In this document: piece after piece, positions 24,845 through 32,435 of the stretch
How the letters are laid out: the number at the start of each line of letters is the position of its first letter
Numbering within the stretch: the stretch's first letter is position 1
NCBI GenBank assembly: GCA_026627065.1
Contig: JAPNUO010000001.1
Location: 1-64,000 of the forward strand
Length of the DNA stretch: 64,000 bases
Direction: 5' to 3'
Source of the DNA: Bacillota bacterium
Lineage (GTDB): Bacteria > Bacillota > Sulfobacillia > Sulfobacillales > Sulfobacillaceae
Notes under the pieces: generated by a model
Database searches by the model: none
The model's input: the letters and a program-made list of their open reading frames with translations, nothing else
Told to the model about the DNA's origin: nothing
Program-made: the position numbers and the translations under genes

Positions 24845-25268
24845 TGAAGGGTCGCAGTTGACCGAAGAGCAACAGGCTCGCTTTCTTGAACGCCTGAACC
24901 CGCTTCAGCAGTGTCTTCTCGTGGCTGAACAAGGGGGACAGACTCTCGGGTCGTTGGAGATGGTGCGGGGCACGCTTCAAAAAAATCGACACACCGCCAC
25001 TTTTGGAATGGCGTTGTTTCCCGCTGCGCGCGGGCGCGGGATTGGCCGGGGGTTGCTTTTGACGGCGGAGCGCTGGGCCCGCCAGGTGGGAATCCAAAAG
25101 ATTTCGCTCGCGGTCTTTGCGACCAACGACGTCGCCATCCGCCTCTACCAGTCGCTCGGTTACCGCGAGGAAGGGCGCCGTTTTGGCCAGTACCGCATCC
25201 GCGGCCAGTGGGTGGATGAAATTTGGATGGCCCACTGGCTTTCGCCCGTCATTCCTCCCACTCGTTAA
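24684..25268 (+). CDS. GNAT-family N-acetyltransferase
   Basis: The protein of up to 194 residues has the GNAT fold. YLVRMAEPRDAGALVALLNEV is the first strand-helix unit, and FGMALFPAARGRGIGRGLL is the acetyl-CoA pyrophosphate loop (R/Q-x-x-G-x-G/A). FATNDVAIRLYQSLGYREEG is the C-terminal strand-helix-strand. It would acetylate an amine, substrate unknown. The start could be TTG 24684 or ATG 24696. The purine-rich AGGAGAAGAGGG just upstream favours the ATG by position. The 3' end overlaps the convergent hypothetical gene by 20 bases. Confidence 0.85.
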   Translation: MRDAMGETSGRVSPTVWQDRAGADYLVRMAEPRDAGALVALLNEVGREEIFIADEGSQLTEEQQARFLERLNPLQQCLLVAEQGGQTLGSLEMVRGTLQKNRHTATFGMALFPAARGRGIGRGLLLTAERWARQVGIQKISLAVFATNDVAIRLYQSLGYREEGRRFGQYRIRGQWVDEIWMAHWLSPVIPPTR

Positions 25269-25812
25269 GAGACGACACCATTTCCCAGAACGGATCGTCG
25301 GGGTCGGGTGCCTTGATGGCGTATTGCGTGGCCCGGAGCGCTGTTTTCCGCATACGCTCCGTGTAAAAGAAAAAGGTTTCGCGGGATTCGAGGGCCTTTT
25401 CGGCGTTGGGATCGCGACTCCACAAGGACGCAAATGCGAAGGCGTGGAGCAAAGTGCGAAGTTCATCCTCCTGCACATCCCAGGTGGACGCGAGCAACTC
25501 TTCCAGAATTTCCTGCCGCGTCCCTACCCAGGGCGCCCCATATTGCAAACGATGACTGATGGCGTGCAGCGTCTGGTCGCGGTGCTGTGCCTTGAGGTGC
25601 CACCAATCGATGGTCGACTGGGGCGGTTCCATGACGGGCGTGTCTTGATAATCGCGCTTGGCCCAGCCCACCCGCGTCAACTGCATGACCTCGTCCTGGG
25701 TCAAGGCCGACTGTGGTACGGTGCCAAAGAGGCGGCCGTCTCGGATGCATAGCGTTTCAATGCGCATTTTCAAATCGGCGTCCATTTCCAGTTCGATGTG
25801 CCGCTCTTGCAT
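25249..25812 (-). CDS. Hypothetical protein
   Basis: I do not recognise this 187-residue protein. ATG 25812 is well supported, with AAAGGAGGG eight bases upstream and a TATACT box further up in a short divergent promoter region. It is soluble and acidic, with several tryptophans (DWWHLKAQHRDQ, FASLWSRDPN) and a helical second half. It has no signal peptide, cysteine pairs or known motif. It converges on the acetyltransferase gene with a 20-base overlap and diverges from the cytochrome gene. Confidence 0.7.
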   Translation of the reverse strand: MQERHIELEMDADLKMRIETLCIRDGRLFGTVPQSALTQDEVMQLTRVGWAKRDYQDTPVMEPPQSTIDWWHLKAQHRDQTLHAISHRLQYGAPWVGTRQEILEELLASTWDVQEDELRTLLHAFAFASLWSRDPNAEKALESRETFFFYTERMRKTALRATQYAIKAPDPDDPFWEMVSSLNEWEE

Positions 25813-25911
25813 ACGCTTACCCTCCTTTGGTGTAGTATACCCCACGCGCGGCCGCGAGCGCATAGAAATTCTCCCGTCGCGTCAGACTAGGAGCGAAAGG
25901 GGGAACGACAA

Positions 25912-26376
25912 GTGAAGGTCGGGAAAGCCGTCGGCTTTGTCGTTGGGAATCTCGGGCTGCTGGTGGTCCTGGCAGCGTGTGGAGGGCACCCGGCTCCGTC
26001 AGCCAAAGGTCCCCACCCCCCGAGGACGGGGCACCGGCGAACGGAAAGCACCCCGAGACCTTCTGGCGTCAAGGACGCCGAAAAGCTGCCCGGACCCTAT
26101 TCCGCTCCTCCAGCCCGCCTGCCCCGGGGCAATGAGGCGGCAGGCGCACGCGTCTTTCAGGCGACCTGCGAATCTTGTCATGGACGGGATGGCGTGGGCA
26201 CCGGCAAGGCCCCGCGGCTGAAGGCCCCCTCCAGCGTCGTTCAGGATTTCAAAACGGAGACCGCTCTGACTTCTTTTATTTTGCACAATATGCCCGCCAA
26301 TAACCCCGGCATTTTAACGACCTCCAAGGCGGCGAACGCGGCAGCCTACGTGTGGCATTTGGCGCACGGCCGCTGA
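25912..26376 (+). CDS. Lipoprotein cytochrome c (class I, mono-haem)
   Basis: The 154-residue protein begins with a lipoprotein signal peptide ending in LAAC (lipid-carrying Cys23). A Pro/Gly/Lys-rich linker of about 45 residues follows, then a small cytochrome c domain with the haem motif CESCH at 86-90 and Met127 in LHNMPANNP as probable sixth ligand. It would sit on the outer face of the membrane and carry electrons to or from a terminal oxidase or other acceptor. The GTG start follows GAAAGGGGG. It is a stand-alone gene. Confidence 0.88.
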   Translation: MKVGKAVGFVVGNLGLLVVLAACGGHPAPSAKGPHPPRTGHRRTESTPRPSGVKDAEKLPGPYSAPPARLPRGNEAAGARVFQATCESCHGRDGVGTGKAPRLKAPSSVVQDFKTETALTSFILHNMPANNPGILTTSKAANAAAYVWHLAHGR

Positions 26377-26539
26377 CGCGGAACGCTGGGCCAGGAGACC
26401 CCGCCTTTTTTCGCCCATGCCAGAACGCGTCAATGTGGCGCGAAGGATCGTGTTGACTGTCGGTTCGTGATAATCTGAGAGAGAATCCGAATCGGCTCGT
26501 CCTCGAGCACGGCAAGCAAAGACGGGGGGTGACCGGAGC

Positions 26540-27538
26540 GTGTGGGCGTCGCGACTCCTCACAGTCTGGTCCGGCTATGATTTGGCGGCATGGATTTTGC
26601 TGGCCGCGGTCACGGATTTTCTTATGGGCGATCCGCTGTGGTATTATCATCCCGTTCGCCTCATCGGGCATTTCAGCTTGGCCCTGGAACGTCAAATCCG
26701 TCGGCGAGCCTGGTCGCGCATCGGGCTTCGCGTGATAGGCACGGTGTTTACCCTGTTTGTGGTGGGGTTCACGCTGGCGTTTGTGTCGGCCCTGCTCTGG
26801 ATTGCGTATGACATCAACATCTGGCTCTTTCGCTTCATGGTGGTGCTGTGGACATACTGGGGTCTTGCCATCCGCGGGCTGACGGATGCCGCGCTTTTGG
26901 TCTACCGGCCCCTGGTCACCAATCACGCGGAAGAGGCGCGTCAGTGGCTGCATTATATTGCCAACCGCGACACGCGGCGGCTGAGCCGCGAGGACATGAT
27001 CCGCGCCACCATTGAAACGGTGGCCAGCAATACGTGTGATGCGGTGATCGGGCCGCTGTTTTACACTTTTCTCGGCGGGCCGGCGTGGCTATGGGCCTAC
27101 AAAGCGGTCAACACCGTCGATTCGATTATCGGCCAGCACAGCGGTCGCGTGGAAGACTTCGGGTGGTTTGCCGCGCATTTGGACGAATGGGCCAATTACA
27201 TTCCCGCCCGCCTTTCCGGCTTGGCGATTAGCGTGGCGGCCTCCATGGAGGGGCGCTTTCGCCAAGCCTATCGCGCGATGTGGATTGATGGGCGGCGCCA
27301 CCCGGTGCCGAACACGGGCATTTCCGAAGCGGCCATGGCGGGCGCGATTGGCGTGGCGCTGGGCGGCCCGAGCACGTATGACCAGGTGGTGGCGCTCAGG
27401 CCTACCCTGGGGCAAACCGAGCGGCCCATCAGTCCGACCGCGATTATCCATGCCATTGCCGTGAGCTGGCGCGCGATTTTGGTGACCAGCATCGCCTTTG
27501 GGGTGATTGCCGTGATGATGTCGGGACGGTGGCTATGA
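26540..27538 (+). CDS. cbiB: Adenosylcobinamide-phosphate synthase CbiB/CobD
   Basis: This 332-residue multi-helix membrane protein has the CbiB hallmarks: DFLMGDPLWYYHPVRLIG near the N-terminus, ETVASNTCDAVIGPLFY and AYKAVNTVDSIIG in the middle, and GGPSTYD near the end. CbiB attaches aminopropanol phosphate to adenosylcobyric acid in cobalamin synthesis. It overlaps the following CobS-like gene by four bases (ATGA). I see no cobalamin-riboswitch core upstream and no other cobalamin gene in the window. Confidence 0.92.
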   Translation: MWASRLLTVWSGYDLAAWILLAAVTDFLMGDPLWYYHPVRLIGHFSLALERQIRRRAWSRIGLRVIGTVFTLFVVGFTLAFVSALLWIAYDINIWLFRFMVVLWTYWGLAIRGLTDAALLVYRPLVTNHAEEARQWLHYIANRDTRRLSREDMIRATIETVASNTCDAVIGPLFYTFLGGPAWLWAYKAVNTVDSIIGQHSGRVEDFGWFAAHLDEWANYIPARLSGLAISVAASMEGRFRQAYRAMWIDGRRHPVPNTGISEAAMAGAIGVALGGPSTYDQVVALRPTLGQTERPISPTAIIHAIAVSWRAILVTSIAFGVIAVMMSGRWL

Positions 27539-28257
27539 AACACGCACGTGCAGCCATTCGGTTGCTGACCGCCATTCCGGTGGGCGACGCGGTGCCGGTG
27601 ACGCCGTACGCCGCGGCCTGGTTTTGGCTGCCCGGGTTGCTGGCCAGCGCCGTCTGGTATCTCGCCTTTCACATCTTTGAGGCCACCGGCGTCGGGATGA
27701 TTGCGGCGGTAGGCGGCGAGGCAATTCTGACCGGAGGGCGCGTTTGGCAAGGATGGGCCAGCCTCTTCGACATGTGGGGAACGTCCAAAGACCGGCGCAT
27801 CGAAGTGCGGCGGGCCGCCGGCGCTGGAGCCGTCGGCACGCTGGCCACGGGCTTGGCGTTGTTGGCGCTGTGGACGCTCTGGGAACACGGGGGGAACCTG
27901 ACCGCTGTGATGTGGATGTTGCCTCCGCTGTGGGCGCGGGCGGTGATGGCGTGGGGAGTGAGTTGGCGGCGGACGGATCCTTCCAGCGTCTGGCTGGACC
28001 AACTCCGAAAGACCACGGCGTATGCGGCGGGGGCCTGGGTGACCCTCCTCATTGCCATCGGGTTTGGCGTGCTGGCCATGGGGTTTGAAGCGATTGCGCT
28101 GTTGGGGCTGATTCTGGTGGCGATGGGGGCCTTTTTGTGGTGGGCCCAGCGGCTGTCCGGCGGCATGAACGAAACCGTGTTGAATGCGGCCATGGTCTTG
28201 ACGGAGATTCTCACGCTATACCTTTTGGTCGCTGTTGTTCAACCGGTGCTGTTTTAA
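27535..28257 (+). CDS. CobS-like membrane protein with degenerate active-site motif
   Basis: The 240-residue membrane protein resembles adenosylcobinamide-GDP ribazoletransferase (CobS): RLLTAIPVG at the N-terminus and LSGGMNETVLNAAMVLTEI at the C-terminus match the family. The acidic HxDGxxDxxD motif that binds metal and substrate in CobS is replaced by GRVWQGWASLFDM (residues 68-80), and the second conserved segment with DSRIG-type residues is also changed. It is translationally coupled to cbiB. It may have lost activity or taken another role. About seven membrane helices are visible. Confidence 0.7.
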   Translation: MKHARAAIRLLTAIPVGDAVPVTPYAAAWFWLPGLLASAVWYLAFHIFEATGVGMIAAVGGEAILTGGRVWQGWASLFDMWGTSKDRRIEVRRAAGAGAVGTLATGLALLALWTLWEHGGNLTAVMWMLPPLWARAVMAWGVSWRRTDPSSVWLDQLRKTTAYAAGAWVTLLIAIGFGVLAMGFEAIALLGLILVAMGAFLWWAQRLSGGMNETVLNAAMVLTEILTLYLLVAVVQPVLF

Positions 28258-28287
28258 GCGGCCGGGATCAACAGCACTCAAAATGCG

Positions 28288-28318
28288 GCACGGTGTCCAG
28301 AAAAGGAGGACACCGTGC
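28288..28318 (+). terminator. Hairpin after the cbiB-cobS pair
   Basis: GCACGGTGTCC and GGACACCGTGC form a perfect 11-bp stem with a 9-base loop, 31 bases after the stop. The following sequence is not T-rich, so termination may be weak or factor-assisted. Confidence 0.65.
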
Positions 28319-28449
28319 AAGGATGTAGCCTCGTCTATAAAATTTGACGTTCTCTCCGCCCTCCAGCGCGGGGATTCGTTCTCGTCGCTCCGCGCTTGAT
28401 TGCTTCTTTACGGCGAGCTATGCAAGGGCTTGCGCCGCCGGGTTTTCGG

Positions 28450-29856
28450 TCAGGCGCTGGGAGTCACCGCGTTTTGGGCGGCGGCCCACGAGTAGCCGAA
28501 AATCTGGACCAGGTAGTTTTCCATGCATAGCGGGGACGCTCCGGCTTGTTCCAAGGCGCTGAGGCCTGCGGCGGGCGTCAGCGGGGCCCCGCTCCAGGTG
28601 GGAATGATGCCGAGCGTTTGATATTCGGCGGCAAATGCGCCCTGCTGGGCAGGCGACACGGGTCCGCCCAAGCCCAGGCCGTTGCCTGAGAGAATGTCGT
28701 AAAGGTAGCTGGAATCGACTCCTTCACCGCTCAACTGGACGCCGGCTTCGAGAGCCGCGCGCTCTTCGAGATAGCCAGGAGCGGTGCCGTTGGCGACATC
28801 CGCCGGGGTATTGTCCCCGGTGCTGATGAGCGTTTGGTAACTTTGGCCGTTGATCGTGACGGTTTCGGAGGCCAGCGCGGGCGGAGTCCAGGGGGCGGCA
28901 GTGATGGTGGGCAGAACCGCCAAGGTGGGCCAGCCCAAGGCCGGAAGGGCCCAGGGGGGAGTCGTCCATCCCGCGTCCTGGAATTCTTCGGCTCTGGGAT
29001 TGGATAGGGCTGTGATGTTTGCGGCCGAACCCGAGCCGACGCCTTGGGGGGCCGCGTTGGCCGCGTAAAAGGAGGCAGCGGTGGAGCCGTCGGCAATGCC
29101 GATGAGCCCGCCGGTGGCCCCACCGGCAGTGCTGTTGGCCACCGACCCGTTGAAATAGCTGTCAGCAATGGTGCCCGATTCTTGCCAGCCAACCAGCCCG
29201 CCGACGGTAATCATGCCCTGGACCGCGACGTCGGCATAGGCATTGCTAATGCTGCCGCCGTTTTGCACACCGACCAGCCCGCCGTCGCCCGAATTGCCGC
29301 TGCCGTCCCCACTGGTAATGGAGGTGTTGGTCAGCGTCCCTTGCACCCAGACATTTTCCAGCGTGCCGCCATTGAGCCAGCCGACCAGCGCCCCGTTGCG
29401 GTTGGCAAAGTCATAGGCGGAATTGCCCACTACGGTGTCGGCCACCCCCAAGTTCTCGACGGTGCCGGTGACCTCGCCGAAAAAGCCCACCGCAGCATTG
29501 GTGGAATTGATCACGGCTCCGGATATGGTGTAGCCGTTGCCGTTGAAGACGCCCGCGAAGGGCACGCCATTCGTGCCGATGGAGTGAATGACGGTGCCGG
29601 GGGGCAGCGCGATGTTGTTCATTAAGGCGATGTGGCCGCTTAAGAGATCGAAGTAGGGCGTGCCTTGTCCGTCGTTCAACAGGGCGAGAAACTGGCTGGG
29701 CGTAGAGATTTCGTACCACGCGGTGCCGTTGATGGTGACAAGCGGCGGAAGATTGGAGGAAAGGGGCGCGCTTGCCGCCGTGAGCGCGAAGATCATTCCC
29801 GACCCGGCAAGAAGGCTCATTCCCTGTGTGATCCGCTTTCGCATGCGTCTTTGCAT
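28450..29856 (-). CDS. Secreted GLUG-motif repeat protein
   Basis: From ATG 29856 the protein is 468 residues with a signal peptide (RITQGMSLLAGSGMIFALTAASA). The body has at least four GLUG-type repeats, for example GALVGWLNGGTLENVWVQGT, GGLVGVQNGGSISNAYADV, GGLVGWQESGTIADSYFNG and GGLIGIADGS, which are expected to stack into a beta-solenoid. The C-terminal 150 residues form a separate part without recognised family. GLUG repeats occur in surface adhesins and proteases, so a cell-surface or matrix role is likely. An upstream ATG at 29922 would add 22 basic residues and lacks a ribosome site, so it is less likely. Confidence 0.75.
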   Translation of the reverse strand: MQRRMRKRITQGMSLLAGSGMIFALTAASAPLSSNLPPLVTINGTAWYEISTPSQFLALLNDGQGTPYFDLLSGHIALMNNIALPPGTVIHSIGTNGVPFAGVFNGNGYTISGAVINSTNAAVGFFGEVTGTVENLGVADTVVGNSAYDFANRNGALVGWLNGGTLENVWVQGTLTNTSITSGDGSGNSGDGGLVGVQNGGSISNAYADVAVQGMITVGGLVGWQESGTIADSYFNGSVANSTAGGATGGLIGIADGSTAASFYAANAAPQGVGSGSAANITALSNPRAEEFQDAGWTTPPWALPALGWPTLAVLPTITAAPWTPPALASETVTINGQSYQTLISTGDNTPADVANGTAPGYLEERAALEAGVQLSGEGVDSSYLYDILSGNGLGLGGPVSPAQQGAFAAEYQTLGIIPTWSGAPLTPAAGLSALEQAGASPLCMENYLVQIFGYSWAAAQNAVTPSA

Positions 29857-29922
29857 TTGTGTATTTCCCGTTGTCAAAGGGCGTCGTCCTTTCGCGAAAA
29901 AAATTTTGGGTTTTTTCATCAT

Positions 29923-30240
29923 AGGAATCTTTTTTGGCTATGACAGTCTCAGCTGGCGTCTCATTTCTTCGCCACGGCGGGCGACATGCTGGACGCTCGA
30001 GGGAATTCAGCTAGTGGTGCCAGCGAATCCGTGGCCCCTTCTAAGGAGGCCGCGCAACAGGGCAAGTTTGGGGTGCGTTGCCTAAACGCGCTGCGGCTTT
30101 CTTGGGATTGATTTCATCCGAATGGTCTCGTGCGAGGCACAAATGGCGTGGATAAATTAACCATAATTTGTAATCTACCAATGCAATTTCCTGGTCGGCG
30201 CCTTTTTGGTGTGGTTCGTGTTTATCCAAAAGGGTGCCTG
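29923..30240 (+). other. Intergenic region with possible structured RNA
   Basis: The stretch has no gene. Around 30030-30110 both strands can form neighbouring hairpins (GGCCCC/AGGCC type and GCAAC/GTTGC type) upstream of the GLUG gene on the minus strand. I could not match it to a riboswitch class I know. Confidence 0.35.
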
Positions 30241-30665
30241 ACGACGCGGCCTTGGGGCGGCATTGCCCGGTGGGCGCAAATGCGCGTCCAGGAATGGGTG
30301 GCCGCCGGGCGCGACGCCCTCTTGAGCGCCATGATGCCGTTGACTGCGGAACGCGTGGGCCATGCGGCGGACCGCGGCGATTCCCTGGCCCAGAGCATCT
30401 GGACGGACGTGGGGTACCGCTTAGGGCAGGCCGTCGCTGTCCTGATTGACCTCTTTAACCCTGAGCAGGTGATTCTCGGGGGATTTACGCAAAGCAGCAG
30501 GCGCGGCCGGAGCATCCCATGCGCCAGGTCCTGGAGCGCGAAGTTCTGCCTCAAGCTTATGCCGCGTGTGAGGTGCGTGCGGCGGGCTTGAACGAACCCA
30601 TCGGAACCTATGCCCGCCTGGCGGTGGCCGACCTTTTGGCGGCGCCGGCGCGGGACGCAACGTAA
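30241..30665 (+). pseudogene. ROK-family kinase/regulator, truncated and frameshifted
   Basis: Two frames together give the C-terminal half of a ROK protein. The first reads AADRGDSLAQSIW, then LGQAVAVLIDLFNPEQVILGGF up to about 30485, where the frame is lost. The second continues with MRQVLEREVLPQAYAACEV and IGTYARLAVADLL to the stop at 30663-30665. The N-terminal half with the ATP and sugar sites is missing. The frameshift falls close to 30480-30495. This is a decayed gene. Confidence 0.75.
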
Positions 30666-30689
30666 CGCGCGCCCGGCCGGCCCGCGACG

Positions 30690-31208
30690 TTACGGCGCCG
30701 ACGGATGGCGCACCCGCTCCACCATTTGGAGGTAATTCGGCCGTTTGATGTCTACGACATATCCGCCGGTGACGCGCACCAAATTTTCGGGGGTTAAGGC
30801 GACCCACACCGCCGGATCGCCGGCGGCTGCCCACACAAACGGCTGATGCATGAGATCATCGTCGATAAAAATGGGCATTTGATACGACTGGCCGGCAGGC
30901 GGCGAGCCATAGATATGGGTGCCGCACAGCGCGGAAATCTCCGTGGGGCTGGCCGGGCGCACGTCAAATCCAAACCATTGTTCCAGCTTGGAGAGGTCGA
31001 CGCGGTTGACCGGCGTGTGCAGCACCACCACCGGACGCGCCCCGCACCAATACACGGAGACCTCCACCATTTGGCGAATATTGGCCTTGAGACGAGCCGC
31101 CGCCTGATGCACGCCGCGGGTAAGGTAATGCAGTTGGCGGCGGTCGACCAGCGGGATGTTACCGCTATTGATCATGTCCAGGAACGGAAACTCAATGTCG
31201 AGCGGCAT
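30690..31208 (-). CDS. YbaK/aminoacyl-tRNA deacylase domain protein
   Basis: The 172-residue protein has the YbaK/ProX fold that removes mischarged amino acids from tRNA. Landmarks are VDLSKLEQWFGFDVRPASPTE, the GSPPAGQSYQMPIFIDDDL turn and WVALTPENLVRVTGG at the end, as in other members. The usual catalytic lysine region cannot be placed with confidence, and the N-terminal 60 residues are less conserved. ATG 31208 has AAGGAG seven bases upstream. Specificity (Cys-tRNA(Pro), Ala-tRNA(Pro) or other) is unknown. Confidence 0.8.
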   Translation of the reverse strand: MPLDIEFPFLDMINSGNIPLVDRRQLHYLTRGVHQAAARLKANIRQMVEVSVYWCGARPVVVLHTPVNRVDLSKLEQWFGFDVRPASPTEISALCGTHIYGSPPAGQSYQMPIFIDDDLMHQPFVWAAAGDPAVWVALTPENLVRVTGGYVVDIKRPNYLQMVERVRHPSAP

Positions 31209-31229
31209 TGCGACTCTCCTTGCCGTTCA

Positions 31230-31238
31230 TGCTATAGT
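31230..31238 (+). promoter_or_regulatory. Extended -10 promoter of the gatD-like gene
   Basis: TGCTATAGT is an extended -10 element. TTGCGA at 31208-31213 could be a -35 with a long 19-base spacer. Confidence 0.45.
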
Positions 31239-31301
31239 CTAGCTTAAGTGGACGCAAAGTCGGGGGTCAAGAAATTGCGCGGTTTTTAAGGAGCGGGGAG
31301 C

Positions 31302-32042
31302 TTGCCGAATCAGAGACCATTGAAGCTTTTGCACCTATACCCCGAGGAAATGAATCTCTATGGGGACCGCGGCAACGTCCTGGCATTGACGCGACGAGCC
31401 GAGTGGCGCGGCCTGACGGTGGAGGTGATATCGCGCGGCGCTGGGCAGCTGGTGGACTGGGACACCGTCGATTTGGTGTTTATGGGGGGCGGCGAGGATT
31501 CTCATCAGGCCCGCATTGTGGACGATTTTTTGCGTCTCGGCGAGGCGTTGGTGCCGAGACTCGAACAAGGGTTGCCTATGCTAGCCATCTGCGGAGCCTT
31601 TCAGCTCTTGGGCCAGTCCTATGAGACCGCGGACGGACAGACGCTGCCCGGCCTCGGCTTCTTTGATGCCTGGACCGAAGCCGGGCGAGTGCGGGCTATT
31701 GGCGATGTGGTCAGCAAAACGGAGCTGGCAGTGGAACCTCCCACGATTGTCGGATTCGAAAATCACGGCGGCCTCACCTATTTGGGATCGTCATCCCAAC
31801 CCCTGGGTCGGGTGCTTTTGGGGCGAGGCAATAACGGGAAGGATGGAACCGAGGGTGCCGTCAAAAATCATGTCATCGGTACCTACCTCCACGGATCCCT
31901 CTTGCCTAAAAACCCCCATTTGACCGATTTGTTGCTGTCTTGGGCTCTGCGTTATCGGGGAGTCGCCCAAGAGCTGCCGCCCCTCGATACGGAATTGGAG
32001 TGGACCGCCCACGGCGTGATTGTGTCGCGGGCGAAGCGCTGA
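31302..32042 (+). CDS. Type 1 glutamine amidotransferase, GatD-like
   Basis: The 246-residue protein matches GatD/CobQ-like glutaminases. LHLYPEEMNLYGDRGNVL at the N-terminus is typical of GatD, LVFMGGGEDSHQ forms the oxyanion region, the nucleophile Cys97 lies in LAICGAFQLLG, and IGTYLHGSLLPKNP holds the catalytic His. GatD supplies ammonia to MurT for amidation of lipid II glutamate. The MurT partner gene, normally adjacent, is not in the window, so the target is uncertain. The start is a TTG preceded by AAGGAGCGGGGAG. Confidence 0.82.
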   Translation: MPNQRPLKLLHLYPEEMNLYGDRGNVLALTRRAEWRGLTVEVISRGAGQLVDWDTVDLVFMGGGEDSHQARIVDDFLRLGEALVPRLEQGLPMLAICGAFQLLGQSYETADGQTLPGLGFFDAWTEAGRVRAIGDVVSKTELAVEPPTIVGFENHGGLTYLGSSSQPLGRVLLGRGNNGKDGTEGAVKNHVIGTYLHGSLLPKNPHLTDLLLSWALRYRGVAQELPPLDTELEWTAHGVIVSRAKR

Positions 32043-32087
32043 GCGCGGAGGATTTTAGAAAAAAATCACACGACGGAAGCTGGAGCG

Positions 32088-32096
32088 TGATATACT
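32088..32096 (+). promoter_or_regulatory. Extended -10 promoter of tatA
   Basis: TGATATACT is an extended -10 element 44 bases before the ATG. No clear -35 is seen. Confidence 0.5.
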
Positions 32097-32140
32097 AAGG
32101 ACAACGCGGCGGTAGGTGTTCGTCCGAAAGGAGAAGGCTC

Positions 32141-32374
32141 ATGCTAGATTTGTTTTCTCCGGTTCACATTATTATTTTACTGATTATCGCGCTCTTGGTC
32201 TTTGGCCCCAAGCGGCTCCCAGAAATCGGATCGGGATTGGGCAAAAGCATTCGGGAATTTAAGCAAGCGATGAATGGCGTCATGGAGGATGCTCCGCAAA
32301 CCAAGGCACCGCCTGCGGGGACGGAATATCCCGCGCAAGTGGTGGCTACGGACGACAAGACGCAGCAACAATAG
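32141..32374 (+). CDS. tatA: Sec-independent protein translocase subunit TatA
   Basis: The 77-residue protein has the TatA/TatE design: a short N-terminal membrane helix (VHIIILLIIALLVF), the FGPKRLPEIGSGLGKSIREF hinge and amphipathic helix, and a short charged tail. Oligomers of TatA form the translocation path for folded proteins, such as cofactor-containing redox enzymes, through the membrane. GAAAGGAGAAGG precedes the ATG. The tatC partner is not in the window. Confidence 0.95.
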   Translation: MLDLFSPVHIIILLIIALLVFGPKRLPEIGSGLGKSIREFKQAMNGVMEDAPQTKAPPAGTEYPAQVVATDDKTQQQ

Positions 32375-32390
32375 TTCGGATTCGGCGGAC

Positions 32391-32418
32391 AAAAAGGAAC
32401 CCGTCGGGGTTCCTTTTT
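32391..32418 (+). terminator. Rho-independent terminator after tatA
   Basis: AAAAAGGAACCC and GGGTTCCTTTTT form a 12-bp stem with a GTCG tetraloop and a T tract. The next gene starts 18 bases later, so its promoter must overlap this region or reads through it. Confidence 0.92.
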
Positions 32419-32435
32419 GCGTAAGGAGGTTGGGC

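Noticed and set aside
26377..26539. Cobalamin riboswitch upstream of cbiB
   Set aside because: No conserved B12-box-like core is visible in the 163-base gap.
29923..30125. Cyclic-di-GMP riboswitch before the GLUG exoprotein
   Set aside because: A short CGAAAGG segment and hairpins are present, but the conserved core with its tetraloop receptor is not.
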